A DNA stretch of 64,000 nt. Source: Deltaproteobacteria bacterium (lineage in GTDB: Bacteria > Desulfobacterota > Desulfobacteria > Desulfobacterales > C00003060). The notes beneath the pieces are model-generated. The model was given only the letters and a program-made list of their open reading frames with translations, searched no databases and was not told the origin of the DNA. The stretch is from positions 1 to 64,000 of the forward strand of contig QMMN01000001.1 of the NCBI GenBank assembly GCA_003647275.1, in the 5' to 3' direction. Positions 53,444 to 61,171 of the stretch are shown in pieces (position 1 is the stretch's first letter; each line of letters starts with the position of its first letter). The translations under genes and the position numbers were made by a program.

Positions 53444-54868
53444 ATGATGGGAGAGGGTAAGGTCCTTAACGTCGCTATTGTGGGTGGTGGTCCTGAATGC
53501 AAGGCGATTATGAATATGATATTTGCCGAAAAGCTCAGCCAGCTTCGTATGAAGGTCATCGGGGTCGCCGATATCAGCCCCGAGGCTGCAGGTTATCGCT
53601 ACGCCCAGGAGAAAGGAATCTTTACAACAACAAAGTACCAGGATCTGTACAAGCTCAAAGGTCTCAACATGATTATAGAGCTTACAGGTCGTGAAGAGAT
53701 AGCTGATGAAATTTTTCGTACCAAACCAAAGGGTGTCCGGTTCATGGATCATATTGCTGCCCGCTTGTTTTGGGATGTCTTTCAGCTTGAGGAGGAAAGG
53801 ATTGCCGAGCGAAAACTCGCTGAGGACTCGTTGCGGGAGTCTGAGGAAAAGTACAGTACATTAGTTGAAAACTCGCTGACCGGTATCTATATTGACCAGG
53901 GCGGAAAGATCGTATTTGCCAATAACAGATTTGCCGAGATTTACAGGTATTCAAGGGACGAATTGATAGGCGTAGAATCATGGAAGTTGGTCCACCCTGA
54001 GGACAGGACCTTGACTGATGAGATCAGGATAAAGAGACTAAAGGGAGAAGAAGCCCCATCAGAATACGAGGCAAGGGGGCTGACAAAAGACGGTGAAACC
54101 ATATGGATTGCAAGGAGAAATACCCGGATAGAGTATAAGGGAAGGCCTGCTATATTGGGTAACATCGTGGACATTACAGTCCGCAAGCAGGCGGAGGAGG
54201 CGCTGCGGGAGAGCCAGGAGAAGCTCGCCGGGATTGTCGATTCGGTCACAGACTGCATGTGCATGGTCGACGAGCAATTTAATATTGTGTGGACTAACGA
54301 TGTTGCAAAGGACCTGTTCGGGCTCGACCTGGTTGGGAAGAAGTGTCATAGCGCTTACCATAAGCGTGACACGGTCTGCGAACCATGTATCGTTAAGCGG
54401 TGTCTCGAAGATGGCAAGGTTCACGACTTTGAAATGGAGATAACCGGGGCCAATGGGAAGAAAAGGACCTTCTGGTGCACGGCCAGCGTGGCTGCGCATT
54501 ATGAGGATGGCCGTCCAAAGATGGTCGTGGAGCTTTTACGAGACATTACCGCCCGCAAGCGGGCAGAGGAATCTCTTCGTCAGAGCGAGGAACAGTTGCA
54601 ACGCTATGCTGCTGAGCTGGAACGAAGTAATAAGGAACTGGAGCAATTTGCCTATGTCGCCTCACACGACCTGCAAGAGCCACTGCGTACGGTGACTAGT
54701 TATCTGCGACTTCTGGAGCGGCGCTATAAAGGCAAACTCGGTAGCGACGGCATTGAGTTTATCACCTATGCTGTAGATGGGGCCAACAGGATGTATAAGC
54801 TTATTGATGATCTGTTGAGCTGTTCACGGGTGGGCACCCATGCCAAGCCCTCTAAACAAACCAAATAA
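53444..54868 (+). CDS. Rossmann-PAS-PAS-HisKA kinase, truncated, no ATPase domain
   Basis: A 474-residue protein: Rossmann-like domain ([11 protein letters not shown], residues 8-125) nearly identical in pattern to the 28841 protein, two PAS domains (about 140-250 and 265-385, the second with C-E-P-C), and HisKA with S-H-D-L-Q-E-P-L near 407. It stops at TAA 54866, just where the ATP-binding domain should begin. AAGAGGA supports the start. It may still bind ligand and dimerise, or it is decaying. Confidence 0.82.
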   Translation: MMGEGKVLNVAIVGGGPECKAIMNMIFAEKLSQLRMKVIGVADISPEAAGYRYAQEKGIFTTTKYQDLYKLKGLNMIIELTGREEIADEIFRTKPKGVRFMDHIAARLFWDVFQLEEERIAERKLAEDSLRESEEKYSTLVENSLTGIYIDQGGKIVFANNRFAEIYRYSRDELIGVESWKLVHPEDRTLTDEIRIKRLKGEEAPSEYEARGLTKDGETIWIARRNTRIEYKGRPAILGNIVDITVRKQAEEALRESQEKLAGIVDSVTDCMCMVDEQFNIVWTNDVAKDLFGLDLVGKKCHSAYHKRDTVCEPCIVKRCLEDGKVHDFEMEITGANGKKRTFWCTASVAAHYEDGRPKMVVELLRDITARKRAEESLRQSEEQLQRYAAELERSNKELEQFAYVASHDLQEPLRTVTSYLRLLERRYKGKLGSDGIEFITYAVDGANRMYKLIDDLLSCSRVGTHAKPSKQTK

Positions 54869-54952
54869 GAGGCTATCTTTGAGCGCACCCTGGTCAATCT
54901 TTGGGTGGCTTTGGAGTCCGCAAAGGAAAGGGGCTGGCTGAGAATCGGCAAC
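54869..54952 (+). pseudogene. remnant of the lost kinase C-terminus
   Basis: Reading on in the same frame past TAA 54866 gives E-A-I-F-E-R-T-L-V-N-L-W-V-A-L-E-S, which matches the linker that normally joins HisKA to the ATPase domain in this kinase type; a second stop follows at 54953. The rest of the ATPase domain is absent. This indicates that a longer gene was shortened. Confidence 0.6.
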
Positions 54953-55009
54953 TAACTTTTGTGATCCCTTTCTCGGATGTTTTGTTCCCAATTGGTCAGG
55001 TTATGTTAA

Positions 55010-55945
55010 TTATGTTAATAGAAATTCATGCACCAGCCTCTCCCAGGCAATTTCGGGTAGATTTCCGTAGATATCGTCTACGGGAAAACCACCGGCCGAG
55101 GCTGTCGCACCATATTCTTCGGCCACCAGATTCCTGAGACGTGTAGCCTCGTTTTGCATCCACTCTGCGCTTTCTTGCCCGCTCATAAGATCTTTCAGGT
55201 TCTTCTTCATCTTTGTGGGTTCCACCATAAAAAGCCATCCCATTTCGTAAGGGTATTTGTGTATGAGTTCTGGCGTATCTAAGACCTTTTGATTGACAGC
55301 GGTCACCACGCCCTGAATAGGCGAGAGCATCTCTGCCCGATGGTTGTCTCGTTTGAGTACCCATCCGGTCTCATTCTGGACCACCTCATCGCCCAAGGAA
55401 GGGAGCTCCAGTTCCTTGTTAGGCCCAAACAGCCTGGTTACAAAATCATCCAGCCCTACCCGGATGCGTGCCCCATAGTCGATCAGCGCCCAGCTATGGC
55501 CACGGTGATAATAATACCCCTCGGCCAGGGAGTAACCTGACACACTGGTCAGGGTCACAGGTGAAATCGGGTCAAGAGTGACCAATTCATTTTCAATAAG
55601 TTCGTCGAATTCGCACTGGTGGCACTGGAAGGCATTGGCGCAGATCTTATAGGCTACGCGACCGGACAGCATGTGGCGGCACTGGCGCTGGCTGGCATCC
55701 AACTCGCTGAAATGTTCCCGCCAGCTTCTTATGTGCTCCTTCTTGGTCTTCAGTTCTAAGCCAGCGCTACGTTTTTGCTGATTCTCTGAGACAATCTTGG
55801 CCATGGATTTGTCAAAGCTACAGTTGATGCAGTCGTAATTCATATCGCATAACCTGAAGTTGACCACCCCGGCCTTCATCCAGATGCATTCATCCTGGGT
55901 AATCTTGAGACCCTTTACGCTTGATTTCTTGCTGGCAGGCATCAT
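55010..55945 (-). CDS. GcvH-like protein with two N-terminal Cys4 modules
   Basis: About 311 residues. The C-terminal half has the glycine-cleavage H-protein fold (H-S-W-A-L-I-D near 150, S-P-I-Q-G-V-V near 208, P-Y-E-M-G-W-L-F), but the residue at the lipoyl-lysine position is Asn 201. The N-terminal half has two modules C-x12-C-x5-C-x2-C-x-F-D with identical spacing (Cys 20/33/39/42 and 89/102/108/111), probably metal or Fe-S sites. AGGAGG six bases before ATG 55945 fixes the start. A sigma-54 promoter lies upstream. Confidence 0.82.
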   Translation of the reverse strand: MMPASKKSSVKGLKITQDECIWMKAGVVNFRLCDMNYDCINCSFDKSMAKIVSENQQKRSAGLELKTKKEHIRSWREHFSELDASQRQCRHMLSGRVAYKICANAFQCHQCEFDELIENELVTLDPISPVTLTSVSGYSLAEGYYYHRGHSWALIDYGARIRVGLDDFVTRLFGPNKELELPSLGDEVVQNETGWVLKRDNHRAEMLSPIQGVVTAVNQKVLDTPELIHKYPYEMGWLFMVEPTKMKKNLKDLMSGQESAEWMQNEATRLRNLVAEEYGATASAGGFPVDDIYGNLPEIAWERLVHEFLLT

Positions 55946-55985
55946 GGTTTTCCTCCTATATTTTTGTTTTTTTGATGATAGGTTT

Positions 55986-56002
55986 GGCAACAAACATGCC
56001 AG
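55986..56002 (-). promoter_or_regulatory. sigma-54 (RpoN) promoter of the GcvH-like gene
   Basis: On the minus strand CTGGCAT-N5-TTGCC, with the -24 GG and -12 GC ten bases apart as required. Transcription would start near 55975, about 30 bases before the ATG. Confidence 0.65.
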
Positions 56003-56196
56003 AAGAATGAATATTCTGTATCTTGTTGAGATGTTTGAGAATTAGATTGGTCCAAACATAAGATGGAAAAAAATAGTGCTTTATTTTTTGAGGCAAAAAT
56101 AGACACAGAAAAAGATGCTAAGAAATTCAACTGTGATTTCAGGGAATTATGGGTTGTGTAAAAATAAACGCAACTGTCTAAATGATAAACACCCAG

Positions 56197-56228
56197 AAAA
56201 AGACGTCTTTTTGTCTAAAAAATAGACA
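56197..56228. promoter_or_regulatory. paired palindromes in the 55946-56475 divergent region
   Basis: A perfect 16-base palindrome AAAAAGACGTCTTTTT (56197-56212) abuts TGTCTA-N5-TAGACA (56212-56228). Single TAGACA and TGTCTA half-sites lie near 56099 and at 56175. They are about 240 bases upstream of the GcvH-like sigma-54 promoter, a plausible distance for activator binding. Nothing else is seen in this 530-base gap. Confidence 0.5.
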
Positions 56229-56475
56229 CTGTGTCAATACATATCAGATCAGGCAGCCTATGTACGTGCTTGATCTTCTTCTAGCTTTTGTCTTGATTTC
56301 AATGCTTCTTATGGATATTAGTTTTTCTTGCAGTCTTCCTTCGTCCCCTTCCCGCTGGCGCGGGGTGACGAGGTTTTGATGATAAGAGAGCCAGAAAATA
56401 GGGTGCTATGCGCCTGGTAACGCTCGTTTCCGCCGAGGGGTGGGAATGAGGGGAAGAAAGGCGGTGGTAGCGATG

Positions 56476-57900
56476 ATGACATCAGATAAAGTCCCAGGAA
56501 AAAACCTCAAGGTCGGGATCGTTGGCGGAGGAAGGCGGTGTAAAACGATTCTTGAAATGTTTCAGCGCCAGACCCCTCCTAGGGGGAAGGCCTCGGTGGT
56601 CATCGTAGCCGATGAGGATCCCAGTGCACCGGGCTATGAGTATGCCCGAACGCTGGGCATTGAGACCACAAACGACTTTGAGGTCCTCGGCGAGCGAAAA
56701 GACCTTGACTATATCCTGGACCTGACCGGCAACACCAATGTTTTGATTAAGATGTTAGTTCGCAAAGGTTCCAAGGTTCCGGTCCTTGATGCCGTGGCCT
56801 CCAACCTCCTGTACGACGTCTTGAATATACAAAAAGAACTGATCAACACCCGGAGATTTTTGAGGACGGTGTTAGACAGTATCCAGGAAGATATCCTGGT
56901 GATTAGCCCTGAATATGAGATCCTGCGGGTCAATGAGTCCCTGCTGAAGAAGCTCAAGGCGCCAAAGGAAAAGATCATCGGAAAATATTGTTATGAGATC
57001 CTTCACAGGGAAGAGTCCCCTGGTGGGCCGCCCGAAGGGATATGTCCCGTAGCCGAGGTTATTAAAACGGGTAAACCGCACCATACCAGACACACCCATC
57101 TCGACCGGGATGGTAAAGCGATCTACCATGCTGTTTCGGCCTATCCTGTGATGGAAGATGGAAGGGTGTCATACATTGTGGAAATATCGCGCGACGTCAC
57201 GCAAGAAATCAAGACCCAGGAAATGCTATTGCAACAGGAGAAGTTAAGCTCAGTGGGAAAGCTGGCTGCTGGTGTTGCTCATGAAATAAACAACCCCCTG
57301 ACGGCCGTCTTAACCAATAGCATGCTTCTGTTGGAAGAATTGACCGAAGATGACCCCATGTATGAAGACTTAAAAGCAATAGCGGATGAGACCCTCAGAT
57401 GCCGAGAGATCGTCAGGGGCCTTTTAGAATTTGCCAGGCAAGAAGCCCCGGCAAAGGTCGAATCGGACCTGAACAGAATCGTTACGAGTATGGTAAGCCT
57501 TGTCAGGAAACAGTTCTCGTTTAAAAACATCACGATCAAGCAGAACCTTGCCGAGAACCTCCCTGTGGTCAAACTGGATCGAGATCAGTTCCAGCAAGTC
57601 ATTGTCAACATCTTGATCAACGCCATGGAGGCAATCGAGAGGGATGGTGAGATTCGGGTTGAAACATCCTATCATGAGTCAGAGCAGACGATTGAATTGA
57701 AGATCAAGGATACCGGCCGTGGAATCCCTGAGGAGGCTAGACTGAAGCTTTTTGATCCCTTCTTTACCACAAAAGATACGGGCACTGGCCTTGGTCTGTC
57801 CATATCGCACGGTATCATCGAAAGGCATGGCGGAAGTATCTCGTTTGACAGTCAGGTTGGACAGGGCACAACATTTACCATTACCCTGCCAGTGGCATGA
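56476..57900 (+). CDS. Rossmann-PAS sensor histidine kinase
   Basis: A 474-residue soluble kinase, paralogue of the 39248 protein along its whole length. It has a Rossmann-like domain (V-G-I-V-G-G-G-R-R-C-K, then I-V-A-D-E-D-P-S-A-P-G-Y), a PAS domain, HisKA (V-A-H-E-I-N-N-P-L-T-A) near residue 267 and a complete ATPase domain (D-T-G-R-G-I, G-T-G-L-G-L-S). The start M-T-S-D is chosen by homology; ATG 56446 with GAGGGG upstream would add ten residues. Its likely partner activator gene follows 49 bases later. Confidence 0.9.
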   Translation: MTSDKVPGKNLKVGIVGGGRRCKTILEMFQRQTPPRGKASVVIVADEDPSAPGYEYARTLGIETTNDFEVLGERKDLDYILDLTGNTNVLIKMLVRKGSKVPVLDAVASNLLYDVLNIQKELINTRRFLRTVLDSIQEDILVISPEYEILRVNESLLKKLKAPKEKIIGKYCYEILHREESPGGPPEGICPVAEVIKTGKPHHTRHTHLDRDGKAIYHAVSAYPVMEDGRVSYIVEISRDVTQEIKTQEMLLQQEKLSSVGKLAAGVAHEINNPLTAVLTNSMLLLEELTEDDPMYEDLKAIADETLRCREIVRGLLEFARQEAPAKVESDLNRIVTSMVSLVRKQFSFKNITIKQNLAENLPVVKLDRDQFQQVIVNILINAMEAIERDGEIRVETSYHESEQTIELKIKDTGRGIPEEARLKLFDPFFTTKDTGTGLGLSISHGIIERHGGSISFDSQVGQGTTFTITLPVA

Positions 57901-57908
57901 GGGATGCA
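57893..57908 (+). promoter_or_regulatory. possible sigma-54 promoter of the 57950 activator
   Basis: TGGCAT-N5-ATGC overlaps the kinase stop, with GG and GC ten bases apart. One mismatch at the -12 element. Transcription would start near 57919. Confidence 0.35.
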
Positions 57909-57949
57909 GGTTGCAGATTTTGGATTCACAATGTTAGGCATTGTCACTA

Positions 57950-59341
57950 ATGAAAATACTTGTGATTGATGACGATCTTACTGTGTGTAAGAGTTGTCAA
58001 AAAATCGTGAAAAAGGCGGGCTATGAGGTAGATTATTCTCTCAGCGGACATGAGGCGCTCCAGATGATGGAAAAAACCGCCTATGACCTGGTCTTCACAG
58101 ATCTCAAAATGACCGAAATGGGCGGCATGGAAGTCCTTCGCTTCATAAAGACCAAGGATCCTGATATTGTGGTTGTGGTTATTACAGGCTACGCCACCGT
58201 TGCTTCAGCCGTGGAAACCATGAAAACAGGGGCCTTTGACTACCTCCCGAAACCCTTCACCCCCGCCGAATTCAGGGCCGTGTTGAGCAAGGCGGTTGAA
58301 GAGAGAAAGGCGACCCTGAAGGACCGGGAGCTTGCCACGCAACGTACCATCACATCGGGCTTTCAGGAGATTGTTTCAGAAAGCCCAAAGATGGAAACCG
58401 TCTTCAACATGATCAAGAAAGTCGCCCCCACGGACAGTAATGTGTTGATTGTTGGAGAAAGCGGCACAGGCAAGGAATTGATCGCCCAAGCCATACACAA
58501 GTTGAGCAAACGCAAGGCACGCAAATTCTTTGCTGTTGACTGCGCTGCCCTGTCAGGCACACTCTTGGAAAGCGAACTCTTCGGTCACGTCAAGGGGGCC
58601 TTTACGGGGGCTATCCACAACAAGCCTGGGGTGTTCGAGGTTGCTAATCACGGCACGGTTTTTTTGGATGAGATCTGCAACATCAACATGGAAGTCCAGG
58701 GAAAGCTGCTCCGGTTCCTCCAGGAGAGAGAGTTTTTGCCTGTGGGGGCGACGCAAACAAAAAGCGTGGATGTGCGGCTGGTCTTTGCAACAAATAAGGA
58801 CCTAAAAGAGATGGTTGCGCACAGGACCCTCCGCGAAGACTTCTACTATAGAATTTTTGTTTATCCTATCAGTGTACCACCCCTTCGGGACCGCAAGTCA
58901 GACATCCCCCTGCTCGCCTATCATTTTCTAAAGAGGTACTCCGAGAGTTTTGGAAAGTCCCTCCGGTCAATTTCAAGAGACGCCATGAAGGCCCTTTGTG
59001 AGTATGAGTGGCCCGGCAATGTCCGGCAACTGGAAAATGTGATACAAGCGGCCGTCATCGCTTCAGACACAAATATACTCACCTATAAAGATCTTCCTGA
59101 ATTTCGTGACCCCCAAAAGGTTCCTTATGTACTGCCTCGAACGAATATCGAGCTAAAGAGACTCAAGAAAGAACTCAGGCTGAAAACCGTGGAAAAAGTG
59201 GAAAGAGATTTTCTAATTCATGCCCTCAAGAGAAATGATTGGAATGTGACCAGGGCGGCCAAGGATGTGGGCATGCAAAGGACCAATTTTCAAGGCCTTA
59301 TGAGAAAACACGGCATAGGCGCCAGAGATGTAAAGCTGTAA
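57950..59341 (+). CDS. sigma-54 response regulator paired with the 56476 kinase
   Basis: A 463-residue NtrC-type activator: receiver with phospho-acceptor Asp 51, AAA+ domain with G-E-S-G-T-G-K-E and G-A-F-T-G-A, and a C-terminal Fis-type helix-turn-helix (N-V-T-R-A-A-K-D-V-G-M-Q-R-T-N-F). ATG 57950 is chosen; a TTG three codons earlier is possible. A strong sigma-54 promoter with two upstream palindromes lies directly downstream (59417-59596), so that promoter is its most likely target. Confidence 0.93.
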   Translation: MKILVIDDDLTVCKSCQKIVKKAGYEVDYSLSGHEALQMMEKTAYDLVFTDLKMTEMGGMEVLRFIKTKDPDIVVVVITGYATVASAVETMKTGAFDYLPKPFTPAEFRAVLSKAVEERKATLKDRELATQRTITSGFQEIVSESPKMETVFNMIKKVAPTDSNVLIVGESGTGKELIAQAIHKLSKRKARKFFAVDCAALSGTLLESELFGHVKGAFTGAIHNKPGVFEVANHGTVFLDEICNINMEVQGKLLRFLQEREFLPVGATQTKSVDVRLVFATNKDLKEMVAHRTLREDFYYRIFVYPISVPPLRDRKSDIPLLAYHFLKRYSESFGKSLRSISRDAMKALCEYEWPGNVRQLENVIQAAVIASDTNILTYKDLPEFRDPQKVPYVLPRTNIELKRLKKELRLKTVEKVERDFLIHALKRNDWNVTRAAKDVGMQRTNFQGLMRKHGIGARDVKL

Positions 59342-59416
59342 GCTCGCCATATAACCAACCAAGTAGAATATTCTTGATTTCCCTCGCCTTCACCACCTGA
59401 TTTTTTTGAAATACAG

Positions 59417-59504
59417 TGTATATTTATTTTATACATACGGTATTCATTTGATATTACAACACAAATAAACTTTTCGCCCTGCTACTGTATAAAAAATATA
59501 TACG
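59417..59504 (+). promoter_or_regulatory. two upstream activator sites, TGTATA-N7-TATACA type
   Basis: TGTATA-N7-TATACA at 59417-59435 and TGTATA-N7-TATACG at 59486-59504 have the same half-sites and spacing, 69 bp apart, centred about 181 and 112 bases before the predicted transcription start. This is the usual place for sigma-54 enhancer sites. The likely binder is the activator encoded just upstream. Confidence 0.65.
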
Positions 59505-59579
59505 ACTGCCACAACCGAGATGTCGGGTTGATAGGATCGTATGCCTGTAATTACAGGATGTTATGCTTTGGCCCGTCTT

Positions 59580-59596
59580 TTGGCACATAGATTGCG
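59580..59596 (+). promoter_or_regulatory. sigma-54 (RpoN) promoter of the receiver-Cys4-receiver gene
   Basis: TTGGCAC-N5-TTGCG, a near-perfect sigma-54 promoter. Transcription would start near 59607, giving a leader of about 42 bases before ATG 59649, which has AAGGAGG upstream. Confidence 0.8.
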
Positions 59597-59648
59597 CTTC
59601 ATGTTGGTAACAATGGTGGATGAAATCCAAAATCCAAAGGAGGGCCGC

Positions 59649-60725
59649 ATGAAGACACAAGCAAACAAAATACTCGTGGTCGATGATGAGGTAACAGCTG
59701 GAAGGAGTATGGAAAAAATCCTTGCCAGGAAGGGATTCGCTGTTGATGTAGCCCTCAATGCCAACGATGGCCTGAACAAGATGGAAAAAGAGTTATTCGA
59801 ACTGGTGCTCCTGGATATCATGATGCCTCAGGTCAATGGTATCGAACTCCTGAAAATCATAAAGGAAAGATGGCCGAACCTGAAGGTCATCATGGTGACA
59901 GGATATCCGTCAATCGAAACTGCTGTTAAGGCCACCAGGCTTGGGGCATTAGACTACATATCCAAGCCTTTTACGCCCGATGAACTCAGAGAAAAAGTGG
60001 AGCAAGCGTTGGAAGAAGCCACCTCAGCGAAGGTCATTCCGATTCGACCGGTTGAAGGTGAGGTTTCCACGTCGTTTTGCCCCCTTGGGGAGCAAGAATG
60101 TGAGATCTATGCAAAGAAGGGGCGGTCCTGCAAAACCAAAGACGGCATATGCCCCAAGGTCAAAAAGATGAAGCTCAAGGCTAAAACGGGGTCAAGGTTT
60201 CTTGCCCAAGAGATTGGCAAGTCTGCCATAGATATAGATTTGCCGTTTGACTATGACGAGGTGGCCAAGTATACAAGCCCCACCTACGCGAACGCCTTGG
60301 ACGGCTCAGAGATGCCCATGGTTGACTGGGAAGGGTTGCCAAAAGAAGCTCCGGCTGCCGTTCCTGAAATCCTGGTCATTGATGATGAAGTTGTGGTGGG
60401 TAATAGCATTAGAAAAATCCTCAAACCGAGGGGCTATCACGTAGAGCATGCCGAAACACCCCAAGCTGCCCTGGAAATCCTGTCAGAAAGGCCTGTGGAT
60501 ATGATCCTGCTCGACATGAAAATTCCAGGAGTGAAGGGGTTGGAATTACTTGAGGCTATCACCGAGGAACATCCCACAACCCCGGTGATCATGATCACGG
60601 GCTACGCTACTGTACAGACAGCGGTTGAATCCATCAAGCTAGGCGCCACCGACTACGTACCTAAACCCTTTACCCCGGATGAGCTTTATCAGGCCGTGGA
60701 AAGGGGCTTCAAGCGGGCTGCATAG
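59649..60725 (+). CDS. double receiver protein with a four-cysteine linker
   Basis: A 358-residue soluble protein: receiver 1 (residues 5-120, phospho-acceptor Asp 56), a linker of about 110 residues with Cys 144, 151, 161 and 168 (C-x6-C-x9-C-x6-C), and receiver 2 (about 235-355, phospho-acceptor Asp near 289). No output domain. The cysteines could bind a metal or Fe-S cluster, or form disulfides. ATG 59649 has AAGGAGG just upstream. Controlled by a sigma-54 promoter; followed by a terminator and then the NuoG-HdrA gene. Confidence 0.88.
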   Translation: MKTQANKILVVDDEVTAGRSMEKILARKGFAVDVALNANDGLNKMEKELFELVLLDIMMPQVNGIELLKIIKERWPNLKVIMVTGYPSIETAVKATRLGALDYISKPFTPDELREKVEQALEEATSAKVIPIRPVEGEVSTSFCPLGEQECEIYAKKGRSCKTKDGICPKVKKMKLKAKTGSRFLAQEIGKSAIDIDLPFDYDEVAKYTSPTYANALDGSEMPMVDWEGLPKEAPAAVPEILVIDDEVVVGNSIRKILKPRGYHVEHAETPQAALEILSERPVDMILLDMKIPGVKGLELLEAITEEHPTTPVIMITGYATVQTAVESIKLGATDYVPKPFTPDELYQAVERGFKRAA

Positions 60726-60852
60726 TAGAACGCCTTGAAAATAGCGTTTCAATGATGATATCCAGTGCCTCCCTTGATGGCTTGGCATCACTAGAAGAGG
60801 GCCGGAATCCAAATTTGCAGTAATTCGGCCCAACAACCCGAAAACAAAAAAG

Positions 60853-60883
60853 GACTTTGCCACACAAGCAAAGTCTTTTTTTT
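60853..60883 (+). terminator. Rho-independent terminator
   Basis: GACTTTGC (60853-60860) and GCAAAGTC (60868-60875) form a perfect 8-bp stem with a 7-base loop, followed directly by eight T residues. It ends the receiver-Cys4-receiver transcript, so the NuoG-HdrA gene needs its own promoter. Confidence 0.88.
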
Positions 60884-60938
60884 GTGTTGCAAATATCGAC
60901 ACCTGGTGGCAGGTGTAGGGCATAAAAGAACAATTTTC

Positions 60939-60967
60939 TTGACAAAATGCAACGACCGCTTTATGGA
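60939..60967 (+). promoter_or_regulatory. candidate promoter of the NuoG-HdrA gene
   Basis: TTGACA (60939-60944), 17 bases, then TATGGA, a weak -10. The surrounding CTTGACAAAATG is identical to the element before hdrC. A weaker sigma-54-like TGGCAG-N5-GGGC (GG and GC ten bases apart) lies at 60907-60921. Confidence 0.35.
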
Positions 60968-61171
60968 AACACTTTTGAACTGAGCGCTAGCGAACCCTGG
61001 TCGAATGTGGCGCCCTCCAAATCAAGGCTCACCGTTATTTGACGGTCAGATCAAAATTCCCGCGATGGCTTGAGAGAGTCGAGTTAGATCGTGTGGCATG
61101 AGATGAGGGATAGGTCCCGGCTCACAAGATTAAAATGGATGTGGCTTTTTAACAGGCAGGGAAACTTCTAA

